Origin: JAMXLO01 sp963812505
GTDB taxonomy: Bacteria > Pseudomonadota > Alphaproteobacteria > Acetobacterales > Acetobacteraceae
DNA length: 64,000 nt
Reading direction: 5' to 3'
NCBI GenBank assembly: GCA_963812505.1
Contig: CAWEVM010000003.1
Location: 186,001 to 250,000 of the forward strand
Part shown: positions 30,951 to 39,033 of the stretch, one piece after another
Layout: every line of letters begins with the position of its first letter
Position numbering within the stretch: position 1 is the stretch's first letter
Notes under the pieces: generated by a model
Told to the model about the DNA's origin: nothing
Database searches by the model: none
What the model saw: the letters and a program-made list of their open reading frames with translations, nothing else
Program-made: the position numbers and the translations under genes

Positions 30951-32999
30951 ATGGGCGTCCAAACCGAGTACCGCTCGATCTACCGCCATGGCTTCGCCCG
31001 CGTTGCGGCCTGCACTACGCGCTGCACGCTGGCCGATCCCGTGGCCAACGCGGCAGCAATCCTGGAGGTGGCGCGCGCGTGTCACACCAGAGGCGCGGCA
31101 CTGGCGGTGTTCCCGGAACTCGGGGTCTCGGGCTACGCGATCAGCGATCTGCTGCACCAGACCGCGCTGCTCGATGCGGTGGAGGCGGTTGTCGCTCAGC
31201 TCGTGGTAGCTTCGGCTGATCTGCTGCCCGTGCTGCTGGTTGGCGCGCCGCTGCGCCATGCCGGCGCGTTGTACAACTGCGCGCTCGCGATCCATCGCGG
31301 CAGGCTGCTGGGTGTTGTGCCCAAGGTGCATTTGCCCAACTACCGCGAGTTCTACGAACTGCGGCATTTCGTAGCGGGTGACGGCATGGTGGGTGGCGAC
31401 ATTGCCGTCGGCGCACTGACCGCGCCATTCGGTACCGACCTGCTGTTCGCGGCCGAGGACGTGCCGGGTCTCGTGGTGCATGCCGAGATCTGTGAAGACA
31501 TCTGGATACCGGTCCCGCCCAGCTCGCACGCCGCGCTGGCGGGAGCGACCGTGCTCGCCAACCTGTCGGCCAGCAACATCACGATCGGCAAGGCTGAGAC
31601 ACGGCGGCTGTTGTGCGCGTCGCAAGCGGCGCGCTGCATGGCGGCCTACCTGTACGCGGCGGCGGGTGCCGGGGAGTCCACCACCGATCTCGCCTGGGAC
31701 GGTCAGGCCTCGATATTCGAGAATGGCGCGACATTGGCGGAGACCGAGCGCTTCCCGTCCTCCAGCCAATTCGCTCTGGCCGATATCGATCTGGACCTGC
31801 TGCTTCATGAGCGCATGCAGATGGGCAGCTTCGACACCAATCGCCGTCGCAATCCAGACGCCTTCCGTCGCATTGCGTTCACGTTGGATCCGCCGCGTGG
31901 CGATATCGGCCTGGAGCGTAAGGTCGAGCGCTATCCCTTCGTTCCTGCCGATCCGGCGCGGCTGGAGCAGGACTGCTACGAGGCTTACAACATCCAGGTG
32001 TCCGGACTGGCGCAGCGGCTGCGTGCGACGCGCATCCAGCGGGTGGTGATCGGTGTCTCGGGCGGCCTCGATTCTACCCATGCGCTGATCGTGTGCAGTC
32101 GAGCACTCGATCTCCTCGGGCTGCCGCGTGGCAACATCCTTGCCTACACGATGCCCGGCTTCGCCACCTCGGCGCACACCAAGGCGAATGCGATCCGTCT
32201 GATGGAATCGCTCGGGGTGACCTGGCAGGAGTTGGATATCCGTCCCGCGGCAAAGCGCATGCTGGGCGACATCGGCCATCCTTTCGCACAGGGCAAGCCG
32301 GTCTATGACCTGACGTTCGAGAACGTGCAGGCCGGGTTGCGCACCGACTACCTGTTCCGTCTGGCGAACCACCACGGTGGCATCGTTATCGGCACCGGCG
32401 ATCTGTCCGAGCTGGCCCTCGGCTGGTGCACCTATGGTGTCGGCGACCAGATGGCGCACTACAACGTTAATGCCGGCGTGCCAAAGACGTTGATCCAGCA
32501 TCTGATCCGTTGGGTGATCAGTTCGCACCAGTTCGAGCCGGATGTGGGTACGACGCTGGATGCGATCCTCGCCACCGAGATCACGCCGGAACTGGTGCCG
32601 ACCAAGGAAGGCGAAACGCCGCAGAGCACCGAGGCATATATCGGCCCGTATGCGCTGCAGGATTTCAATCTGTACTACACGCTGCGCCATGGCATGGTGC
32701 CGTCGAAGATCGCCTTCCTCGCATTGCATGCCTGGGGCGATGTCACGAAGGGGGCGTGGCCGCCGGGTTTCCCCCTTGATCGGCGTGGCAGCTACGACCT
32801 CGCCACGATACGTAAATGGCTCGAGGTGTTCCTGCGCCGGTTCTTTGCGTTCAGCCAGTTCAAGCGCTCGGCCATGCCGAACGGACCGAAGGTTAGCGCC
32901 GGCGGCTCGCTATCGCCGCGTGGCGACTGGCGCGCGCCATCAGACGGCAATGCCAATGTCTGGCTCGCCGAGCTGGAGCGCAATCTGCCGAAAGGGTGA
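30951..32999 (+). CDS. nadE: glutamine-dependent NAD+ synthase
   Basis: Last step of NAD+ synthesis, using glutamine as the ammonia source. The 682 residues match the long two-domain form (as in Mycobacterium). The N-terminal nitrilase-type glutaminase has its triad: Glu56 in FPELGVSGY, Lys125 in PKVHLPNYREFYE and Cys181 in HAEICEDIW. The C-terminal synthetase has the P-loop GVSGGLDSTHAL near residue 368 and later GTGDLSELALGWCTYG. The ATG at 30951 gives the family start. A hairpin right after the stop may end the transcript. Confidence 0.96.
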   Translation: MGVQTEYRSIYRHGFARVAACTTRCTLADPVANAAAILEVARACHTRGAALAVFPELGVSGYAISDLLHQTALLDAVEAVVAQLVVASADLLPVLLVGAPLRHAGALYNCALAIHRGRLLGVVPKVHLPNYREFYELRHFVAGDGMVGGDIAVGALTAPFGTDLLFAAEDVPGLVVHAEICEDIWIPVPPSSHAALAGATVLANLSASNITIGKAETRRLLCASQAARCMAAYLYAAAGAGESTTDLAWDGQASIFENGATLAETERFPSSSQFALADIDLDLLLHERMQMGSFDTNRRRNPDAFRRIAFTLDPPRGDIGLERKVERYPFVPADPARLEQDCYEAYNIQVSGLAQRLRATRIQRVVIGVSGGLDSTHALIVCSRALDLLGLPRGNILAYTMPGFATSAHTKANAIRLMESLGVTWQELDIRPAAKRMLGDIGHPFAQGKPVYDLTFENVQAGLRTDYLFRLANHHGGIVIGTGDLSELALGWCTYGVGDQMAHYNVNAGVPKTLIQHLIRWVISSHQFEPDVGTTLDAILATEITPELVPTKEGETPQSTEAYIGPYALQDFNLYYTLRHGMVPSKIAFLALHAWGDVTKGAWPPGFPLDRRGSYDLATIRKWLEVFLRRFFAFSQFKRSAMPNGPKVSAGGSLSPRGDWRAPSDGNANVWLAELERNLPKG

Positions 33000-33000
33000 T

Positions 33001-33037
33001 GCGGGCGGACTTAGGGTGATGTCTTTGTGCCGCCCGC
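33001..33037. terminator. candidate bidirectional terminator hairpin
   Basis: GCGGGCGG (33001-33008) pairs perfectly with CCGCCCGC (33030-33037) across a 21-base loop. It lies between the convergent nadE and peroxiredoxin genes. There is no T-run on either side, so intrinsic termination would be weak, as is common in high-GC genomes. Confidence 0.5.
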
Positions 33038-33058
33038 CTTCGTCGCACAGTTGAGCGA

Positions 33059-33541
33059 TCAGAGATGGGTCAGGATCGATTCAGCCTTGCTGACCTCGAA
33101 GCCGCCAGGTGCCTCGACAGCGAGATGCGTCACCTTGCCGTCCTGCGCGATCAGTGCGTAGCGCTGGCTTCTGGTTCCCATGCCGCGCGCCATCAGGTCC
33201 AGTTCGAGGCCGAGCGCCTTGGTGAATGCCGCTGATCCGTCGGCCAGCATTGTGATCTTGCCGTCCACCCCCTGCTCTTTGCCCCAGGCCGCCATCACGA
33301 ACGCGTCGTTCACCGCGATGCACGCTATCGTGTCAACGCCCTTCCCCTTAAGGGCATCCGCGTTCTGCACGAAGCTTGGCAGGTGCTTGACGCTGCAGGT
33401 TGGCGTGAAGGCTCCCGGTACTGCGAACAAGACCACCTTCTTGCCCTTGAAGACTTCGTCGGTCGAGGTCTCCTTGGGCCCATCCGGGGTGCCCATCATC
33501 AACTTCATGGATGGAATCTGATCACCGACCTTGATCGTCAT
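33059..33541 (-). CDS. peroxiredoxin, Prx5 type
   Basis: A 160-residue thiol peroxidase. The peroxidatic cysteine is Cys49 in PGAFTPTCS, and the surrounding FKGKKVVLFAVPGAFTP and later KALGLELDLMARGMGTRSQRY are typical of the glutathione- or glutaredoxin-dependent Prx5 (AhpE-like or human PRDX5-like) group. No second conserved cysteine is seen, so it is probably a 1-Cys type needing an outside thiol. It is cytoplasmic, with no leader. Divergent from the YqgE gene. Confidence 0.93.
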   Translation of the reverse strand: MTIKVGDQIPSMKLMMGTPDGPKETSTDEVFKGKKVVLFAVPGAFTPTCSVKHLPSFVQNADALKGKGVDTIACIAVNDAFVMAAWGKEQGVDGKITMLADGSAAFTKALGLELDLMARGMGTRSQRYALIAQDGKVTHLAVEAPGGFEVSKAESILTHL

Positions 33542-33660
33542 TGGCTCTTTGCTCCCCTCTGGCTTGTCAGCCCGCGACTCCTAGCCCCAGGCGCAGTCGG
33601 AGTCACGCCACCCCAGCAAGGCGCTTGCACAGCGCTACCGACAGGACCAGATTCACCATT

Positions 33661-34254
33661 ATGGCTCAGAGGCGCAAATCCACGGGCAGTCTGTCCGCTG
33701 CCGATTTCCTGACCGGGCAGCTGCTGATCGCGATGCCGGCGATGGAGGATCCGCGCTTTTCCCAGAGTGTCATCTATCTTTGCGCGCATACGCCGGAAGG
33801 TGCGATGGGCCTCGTGCTCAACCGCCCGCTACAACGTCCCAAGTTTGACGACTTGTTGCGGCAGCTCGAGGTGGCGCCGGCGCCACCCGCCCGCCGGATA
33901 GCGCTGTGTGCTGGCGGCCCTATGGACAATGCGCGCGGGTTCGTACTGCACACCACGGACTGGACCGGCGAAGGCAGCTTGCGGGTCGATGACACGGTGG
34001 CACTCACCGCCAGCCTTGACGTGCTGAAGGCGATCGCTGAGGGCAACGGACCGCGTGAGGGGCTGCTGGCGCTGGGTTATGCGGGGTGGGGGCCGGGCCA
34101 GCTTGACGCCGAAATACAGCAGAATGCGTGGCTGTCGGTGCCGGCGGACGAGACCATCGTGTTTGATGGCGACCACGACACGAAGTGGCGCCGCGCGCTG
34201 GGCAAGCTGAACATCGATCCGCTGCTCCTGTCGGGCGCCGCCGGTCACGCGTGA
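33661..34254 (+). CDS. YqgE/AlgH family protein
   Basis: A 197-residue protein of the YqgE/AlgH (UPF0301) family. It has the conserved LTGQLLIAMPAMEDPRFSQS, VIYLCAHTPEGAMGLVLNRP, GGPMDNARGFVLH and ALGYAGWGPGQLDAEI stretches. The start at 33661 fits the family (other members begin shortly before LTGQLLIA). The biochemical role is unknown; AlgH was linked to alginate control in Pseudomonas. It ends 3 bases before the convergent radical SAM gene. Confidence 0.93.
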   Translation: MAQRRKSTGSLSAADFLTGQLLIAMPAMEDPRFSQSVIYLCAHTPEGAMGLVLNRPLQRPKFDDLLRQLEVAPAPPARRIALCAGGPMDNARGFVLHTTDWTGEGSLRVDDTVALTASLDVLKAIAEGNGPREGLLALGYAGWGPGQLDAEIQQNAWLSVPADETIVFDGDHDTKWRRALGKLNIDPLLLSGAAGHA

Positions 34255-34257
34255 CGG

Positions 34258-35202
34258 TCAGCGGCTACAGGCCGCACCGCCGAGTACGCAGAACGAAGCG
34301 CAAAAGGGATGGTTGAGTGAAACGGGCCGCGCCGCCTCGGCCAGTGTGCGGCCAAGCTCGAACTGCTCATCGTATGCCAGCAATGTGCAGGCCAGGACCG
34401 TGGGCGTTGCCGCGTCCCGTCGCTTCACCACCATGCGGGCGGAGGCACACATCACGTCGTCCGGTGACTTGTGCAGAATACCCCAGCATGCGGTGGTGAT
34501 CTCCGGCACGTCGCTTTGCGCGTCCATCTCCGGGAACAGCATCAGCCGCACCGGATCGGCCGCATCGATTGGCACATCGAGTTCGGCGAAGAGCCGTGCG
34601 AAGCCGGCGCGCAGTTCCTCTTCCGGCTCGCCGGAGAAGCGCCGGCCGGCGACGTCGAGGGCAAACCCGTTGCGTGCCAGCCAGACCAGGCCATCGATCG
34701 TTGGTCCCCAGCTTCGCCGTCCTCGCTCCGCCTCGTGCACCGCAGGCGCGTAGTGGTCGAGCGACACGCGGACGCGCAGACGAGCTCCATAAGACTCACG
34801 CAACGCCAATAGCTGAGGCCGCAGTCTCCGCATCGGCTTCATCGCGTTGGTCAGCACGAGAGCGTCGAAACCGCGCGACAGCACGTCTCGCAGCATCGCG
34901 ATGATGTCGGGGTTCATGAACGGCTCGCCGCCGGTGAAACCGATCAGTTGCGTCGGCAATCCTTCGCGCGTGATCTCGTCGAGATAGTCGCGCACCTCGT
35001 CACGCGTCAGGTAGGCGAGCCGATCGTTGCGCGGCGACAACTCGATGTAGCAGTTGCGGCAGGTCAGGTTGCACAGCGTGCCGGTGTTGAACCAAAGCGT
35101 ATCGAGCGAACGCAGCGCCACCTGCGCGCGGGTCTCGCCCTTGGCGGTAAGCAGCGGATCGCGGAACTTCGTGCGGTCCAGCGGCTGGAATTGCGCATCC
35201 AT
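34258..35202 (-). CDS. radical SAM protein with Cys-rich C terminus
   Basis: A 314-residue radical SAM enzyme. The cluster-binding motif is C-x3-C-x2-C: Cys44, Cys48, Cys51 in GTLCNLTCRNCY. Next is GFTGGEPFMNPD, the SAM-binding GGEP motif. The C-terminal part has CWGIL, MCASARMV, VLACTLLAYD, and a final CASFCVLGGAACS, enough cysteines for an auxiliary (SPASM-like) cluster. It is two bases downstream of the enoyl-CoA hydratase stop (TGA-TA-ATG), so the two are coupled. The substrate is unknown. SPASM-type proteins often modify peptides or mature enzymes; nothing here resembles a precursor peptide. Confidence 0.88.
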   Translation of the reverse strand: MDAQFQPLDRTKFRDPLLTAKGETRAQVALRSLDTLWFNTGTLCNLTCRNCYIELSPRNDRLAYLTRDEVRDYLDEITREGLPTQLIGFTGGEPFMNPDIIAMLRDVLSRGFDALVLTNAMKPMRRLRPQLLALRESYGARLRVRVSLDHYAPAVHEAERGRRSWGPTIDGLVWLARNGFALDVAGRRFSGEPEEELRAGFARLFAELDVPIDAADPVRLMLFPEMDAQSDVPEITTACWGILHKSPDDVMCASARMVVKRRDAATPTVLACTLLAYDEQFELGRTLAEAARPVSLNHPFCASFCVLGGAACSR

Positions 35203-35204
35203 TA

Positions 35205-35987
35205 TCAGCGCCCCTTGAACACCGGCGTGCGCTTTTCGAGAAACGCCTGGCGCGCCTCGCGGTGGTCCTCGCTGTTCACAGCCGTCTCCTGCAACGCGGC
35301 GATCTCCGCCGCGCGCTGCTCTACCTCGCCGCGATCCAGCGCCTCGAGCACGACCTTGGCGCCGCGCTGCGATAGCGGCGCACGGGTGCACAGTTCCTGA
35401 GCAAGTGAATGCGCGCCGGGGAGTGCGCCCTGCTCCGACACCACGTCGAGCAGTCCCATCGAGCGACAGGCATCCGGCGGGAAGTACCGGCCCGAGTAGA
35501 GCACCAGCTTGGCCGTCGCCAACCCGACCGCGCGCAGCAGCAGGCTGCAGTCGAGCGTGCCGTAGACGATGGACAGCCGTGCAGCCGGGATGCCCATCTG
35601 CGTCGTCGCGTCGCCCACGCGCAGGTCGCAGGCCAATGCCAGCCCACACCCGCCGCCCACACCGTAGCCATGCACAGCGGCAATTGTGGGCTGCGGCAGG
35701 TCGATGATGGCCCGCGTGGCCGTCCGCCCCGCCTCGCCGTAGACACGGGCGTCTGCCACGTTGTTGCGGACCTTGGCGAACTCCGAGATGTCGGCGCCGC
35801 CGCAGAAGTGACCGCCGGCGCCGGTCAGGATCACCACACGGACGTCGCTGCGTTGCGCGAAGCCGCGGTAGATCTCGCCGAGGGCGTGCCACATCGACAG
35901 GGACACGACGTTGCGCTTCTCGGGCCGGTTGAGAGTCACCACCGCGATGCCTGCCGCGTCCACTGCGACCTGGATGTCGTCCGACAT
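35205..35987 (-). CDS. enoyl-CoA hydratase/isomerase family protein
   Basis: A 260-residue crotonase-fold enzyme. The two oxyanion-hole segments are present: GHFCGGADISEF (59-70) and HGYGVGGGCGLALACDLRVG (around 108-127). The position of the usual catalytic glutamate (after the second hole) holds MGIPAARLSIVYG, so the exact reaction (hydratase or isomerase) is not settled. The gene is the middle member of the minus-strand run WYL regulator, DUF1330, this gene, radical SAM, with 31 bases before it. Confidence 0.9.
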   Translation of the reverse strand: MSDDIQVAVDAAGIAVVTLNRPEKRNVVSLSMWHALGEIYRGFAQRSDVRVVILTGAGGHFCGGADISEFAKVRNNVADARVYGEAGRTATRAIIDLPQPTIAAVHGYGVGGGCGLALACDLRVGDATTQMGIPAARLSIVYGTLDCSLLLRAVGLATAKLVLYSGRYFPPDACRSMGLLDVVSEQGALPGAHSLAQELCTRAPLSQRGAKVVLEALDRGEVEQRAAEIAALQETAVNSEDHREARQAFLEKRTPVFKGR

Positions 35988-36018
35988 TGCTAACTTCCAA
36001 CCATGTAAATTCGACAGG

Positions 36019-36306
36019 CTAAACGCCGGCGACCACCCACGCGTCAACCTCCGCGGCATTGTCTCGCAGCGGCTTCACCTTCGCATACTCCTGCGAGTGC
36101 CAGAATTTCTTGATCGCCTCAACCGAGGGGAATTCGAAGAGCACGAGACGCCGGCCGTCATGGCTGCCTTCCAGCACCTCGACCGGATTGCCGCGCACGA
36201 TGTAACGGCCGCCGAAGGCCTCCACAACGGATGGGACAGCCTCGCGATAGTGGGCGAACTTGTCAGGATCAGTGACTTTGAGCTGCACGATCATGTAGGC
36301 GGGCAT
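36019..36306 (-). CDS. DUF1330 domain-containing protein
   Basis: A 95-residue protein of the dimeric alpha/beta-barrel superfamily. It has the DUF1330 pattern: MPAYMIVQLKVTDPDKFAHY at the start, GGRYIVRGNPVEVLEG, and FPSVEAIKKFWHSQEY near the end. The ATG at 36306 follows GGGAG at a 7-base spacing. It starts 4 bases after the regulator gene's stop, so it is almost certainly co-transcribed with it. The family has no agreed function. Confidence 0.9.
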   Translation of the reverse strand: MPAYMIVQLKVTDPDKFAHYREAVPSVVEAFGGRYIVRGNPVEVLEGSHDGRRLVLFEFPSVEAIKKFWHSQEYAKVKPLRDNAAEVDAWVVAGV

Positions 36307-36310
36307 GGTG

Positions 36311-37009
36311 TTACTCCCTCGCTTCGCTGTCATTCTGCCGCAGTGCCAGCCATTCCGCCATCAGCCTACCATTGTCGGACGGATAGCACTCGTCCAGCAC
36401 CATCATCTCGCTGATGCGGTCGGCACGGAAATGCCGGTAGTCCTGTCGCAGCTCGCACCATGCGCCGATCAACGTCGCCTGCACGTAGTAGGCAACCGCG
36501 ATCGGCCAGATAGTCCGTTGCGTGCGTGCGCCTTTCTCGTCGGCATAGAGGATATGCAGCTTGCGTTCGTCACGGATGGCCTGGCGCACGGCGGCGAGAT
36601 CGATGCTCTCGGGCACAGGCGCGCCAGTGGTGGAAACGAAGATCGGTGCAGTGGCCAGTTGCGCGCGCAGTGCCTCGGGCAGGACCACCGTCACCTTCGA
36701 CAGCACGCTCTCGGCCGCGCTGTGAAGGCTGGGATCGCCGGTACGCGCGACCAGCCTTGCGCCGACGACGATGGCCTCGATCTCCTCTGTGCTGAACATC
36801 AGCGGCGGCAGGTCGAAGCCGCGTCGCAGCATGTAGCCGATGCCTGGCGCACCCTCGATCGGCACGCGGCGCGCCTGCAACGTTGCCACGTCGCGATAGA
36901 CGGTCCGCACGGTCACTTCGAGTTCGTCCGCCAGCGCGGCGGCGGTGGTCGGGCCACGTGCGGTGCGCAGGCGCTGGATGATGTCGAACAACCGATCGGA
37001 GCGTCGCAT
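36311..37009 (-). CDS. WYL-domain (YafY-type) transcriptional regulator
   Basis: A 232-residue DNA-binding regulator. It begins MRRSDRLFDIIQRLR, contains an HTH_11-type winged helix (TAAALADELEVTVRTVYRDV) and the typical GYMLRRGFDLPPLMFS, then a WYL ligand-binding domain ending in YYVQATLIGAWCELRQDYRH. The start at 37009 fits the family; an ATG at 37048 would run through the operator-like palindrome. It heads a run with DUF1330, enoyl-CoA hydratase and radical SAM genes and is divergent from a GNAT-cupin pair, with the palindrome 37023-37042 in between, so it probably controls both directions and itself. Confidence 0.92.
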   Translation of the reverse strand: MRRSDRLFDIIQRLRTARGPTTAAALADELEVTVRTVYRDVATLQARRVPIEGAPGIGYMLRRGFDLPPLMFSTEEIEAIVVGARLVARTGDPSLHSAAESVLSKVTVVLPEALRAQLATAPIFVSTTGAPVPESIDLAAVRQAIRDERKLHILYADEKGARTQRTIWPIAVAYYVQATLIGAWCELRQDYRHFRADRISEMMVLDECYPSDNGRLMAEWLALRQNDSEARE

Positions 37010-37022
37010 GGGCGCGAAGACT

Positions 37023-37042
37023 ACTGACAGAACGCTGTCAGT
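37023..37042. promoter_or_regulatory. perfect operator-like palindrome ACTGACAG-AACG-CTGTCAGT
   Basis: Two 8-bp arms with a 4-base spacer, located between the divergent WYL regulator (start 37009) and the GNAT gene (start 37086). The position, symmetry and TGACAG/CTGTCA halves make this the likely binding site of the adjacent regulator; similar TGACA-N-TGTCA sites occur beside other YafY-type genes, as far as I recall. Confidence 0.75.
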
Positions 37043-37085
37043 GGCCATCCGGCATTATCCGCCTCAACCGACTCAGGGGAGCACC

Positions 37086-37502
37086 ATGATTACCCTCACG
37101 GATACTCCGGATCCACGTCTCGAGGCTGTGCTCGATGAAGGCCTGGCCGGGCACAACGCGGAAATGTCCCGCCTGCGCGATTGGCGCGCACTGGCCGTGA
37201 CGGTGCACGACCCTGACACCGGCGAGCTTGCCGGCGGGCTGCTTGGCCGGACATCGATGGGCCTGTTCTTCCTCGACCTGTTTTATCTGCCAAAGAAGCT
37301 GCGCGGTGGCGGCGTCGGCAGCCGGGCGCTGCGCATGGCGGAGGAGGAGGCCGTCCGGCGCGGGTGCCGGGCAGCCACACTTGTCACCGTCAACTTCCAG
37401 GCACCGGATTTCTATGCACGCCACGGTTGGGAGGAATTTGGCCGTATCGCCAGCGCGCCCGGCGTGGAGCGGATCTTCATGCGCAAGACGTTCGCAGTTT
37501 GA
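37086..37502 (+). CDS. GNAT family N-acetyltransferase
   Basis: A 138-residue acetyltransferase. The acetyl-CoA-binding motif is LRGGGVGSRALRMAEEEA (R/QxxGxG/A type), followed by the usual strand AATLVTVNFQAPDFYARHGW. The ATG at 37086 is preceded by GGGGAG four bases upstream. It overlaps the cupin gene's first possible start by one base and faces the WYL regulator across the palindrome. The substrate is unknown; the compact domain fits small-molecule acetylation. Confidence 0.88.
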   Translation: MITLTDTPDPRLEAVLDEGLAGHNAEMSRLRDWRALAVTVHDPDTGELAGGLLGRTSMGLFFLDLFYLPKKLRGGGVGSRALRMAEEEAVRRGCRAATLVTVNFQAPDFYARHGWEEFGRIASAPGVERIFMRKTFAV

Positions 37503-37516
37503 TGAGAGGGAATGCG

Positions 37517-37924
37517 ATGCAATCGATCAGTCTGAATACCGAGGAGATGGACTGGGTTCCTGGCACACCGTTCTATGGCCCGGGTGCAGTGTTTGAGGGC
37601 CGGGAGGTTGTGCAGCTCAAGGTTCTCAGCGATCGGCGCGCCGAGGGCGGCGGGATTGCCTGGCTGGTGCGGTTCATGCCGCCGGAGGGCAAGGTGATCC
37701 GTATTGTCGCCGTCGCGCTGTCGGACGAGCACATCTTCGGCCTGGAGGGTGGGCGTGGCACGAAGTCGGGTGAACGGCTGCGCGCCGAGGGCAACTATGG
37801 GCTCAATCCGAAGGGCAAGCCGCACAGTGCTTTCATCGGCACCGAGACGGTGTCGCTGGTGATCTACAACGGTGAGCCGGACGAAGTGCGCTCGATCGAT
37901 GTGATCGACAAGCCGTCGAACTGA
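37517..37924 (+). CDS. cupin-like protein
   Basis: A 135-residue beta-rich protein that I assign to the cupin superfamily. It has the pattern expected of a small single-domain cupin (VVQLKVLSDRRAEGGGIAW, VRFMPPEGKVIRIVAVALSD, GTKSGERLRAEGNYGLNPKG). The usual two-histidine metal motif is not clear, so metal binding is uncertain. I use the ATG at 37517, which has GAGAGGG at a six-base spacing; one at 37502 overlaps the GNAT stop. Co-transcription with the GNAT gene is likely. Confidence 0.75.
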   Translation: MQSISLNTEEMDWVPGTPFYGPGAVFEGREVVQLKVLSDRRAEGGGIAWLVRFMPPEGKVIRIVAVALSDEHIFGLEGGRGTKSGERLRAEGNYGLNPKGKPHSAFIGTETVSLVIYNGEPDEVRSIDVIDKPSN

Positions 37925-38139
37925 AGCACGTGCGCTCGCAGAAACTGGCGGAAATGCTTCGTGCCGGCGAGGTTTCGATCGAGTCTCACGACCCGTGGGT
38001 GGAGACGGCGGATCGTGCAGTGAGACGAAGTAACGGAGAAAGTGGAAACGCAGATTTAGGCAGCGTGGCGCACGGTGCATCACCTTCAACGGGCCGCATG
38101 AGTGTTTGTTTTGCGCCGGCGTGCCGCAGTGCCGGGCCT

Positions 38140-38855
38140 CTACGCGTCTGCGTTCTTCCTTTTCTCTTCACGCCGCGATGTCAGGCGCCCGGTCGGGATT
38201 TCTGTCGACCGCGCGTAGGACGGGGGTGCTGCCGGTGACGATGGCATGCACCAGCTCTGCTGCAGCGGGCCGCAATTGAGTTTGTGCGGCACGTGGCCCA
38301 GGCGGCGGATCAGAGCGGCGCGTTGGCGGTGGAGGCGCGCGTAGCGCTCGGCCTCGGCGATCGGGGTGAGCTGCGGCGGTTCCGTTGGCTGCGGCGCGGG
38401 CGTGGTCAAGGGCTCGATCAGCGCGTCTGCCGTCTGCGCGGGGGCGCGGTACTCGGCTGGTGCGGTGTTGCCTGTGGCGGAAGCCGACGTGCGCCTTTGG
38501 CGCTCCGCCTGGGCGCGCAGCAGCGCGGTCCGCCAACGATGCGCCTGTCGCATCATGCTGGCGGACTGGGCGATGCATTTCAGGACATGCGTGGCGTCCG
38601 ACGGGTGCTTCCGGGCCAGGTGAAGTCCAATGCCTGGGTACTGGCGGCGACATACTGGGCGACGAGGTTGGCTTCGTCGGCGTTGGCGGGCAGCAGCGAG
38701 GCGACCAAAGGGTCAAGCCCGGTGGCAGGCCAGGCGGTGGCCGCGTGATCGCGGCGCGCGAGTTCTTCCAATGTGTCGGTGGCGGTCAGGAGCGTGGCGC
38801 GCAGGGTGTCGGCGAGCTGGTCATTATTGTCCCGAGGGAGGGGGGTCGGGCTCAT
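38140..38855 (-). pseudogene. frameshifted gene of an uncharacterised alphaproteobacterial family
   Basis: Two minus-strand frames join into one protein. The first (38855 down to about 38620) starts MSPTPLPRDNNDQLADTLRA and reaches AASTQALD; the second continues LARKHPSDATHVLKCIAQSA then MMRQAHRWRTALLRAQAERQ and ends at 38140 in a Pro/Ala-rich tail. The switch falls at about 38618-38628 and needs a single missing base. Without it the product would be about 238 residues. I recognise no domain; it resembles, from memory, small helical proteins found in many copies in Acetobacteraceae genomes. A well-formed promoter lies just upstream. A sequencing error would give the same picture. Confidence 0.65.
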
Positions 38856-38884
38856 CGGGTTTGGCGAGCGTGTCCATAGTGGAA

Positions 38885-38920
38885 ATATTAGGTTAGTATA
38901 ATTCACTATCAAGGTTAGTA
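38885..38920 (-). promoter_or_regulatory. candidate promoter with AGGTTAGTA direct repeats
   Basis: On the minus strand TTGATA (38912-38907) and TAATAT (38890-38885) are 16 bases apart and sit about 30 bases before the frameshifted gene. The same stretch holds two identical 9-mers AGGTTAGTA (38890-38898 and 38912-38920) spaced 22 bases apart, about two helical turns, overlapping both promoter hexamers. It is the most AT-rich stretch nearby. Confidence 0.5.
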
Positions 38921-39033
38921 AGGGCTTCCTGACGAGTTTGCAAATCGCCCATCAATCATCCGTCAGGCTCGGCCAGATGTCACCGTGGCGCCCGGACGAC
39001 GTTGGCGAGCCAATGCCTGTGACCTGAACAGCA

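Noticed and set aside
37930..38238. Small plus-strand frame starting with RSQKLAEMLRAGEVS
   Set aside because: No family, no binding site, and it turns into low-complexity sequence after about 35 codons. It may be a relic, but I cannot support it as a gene.
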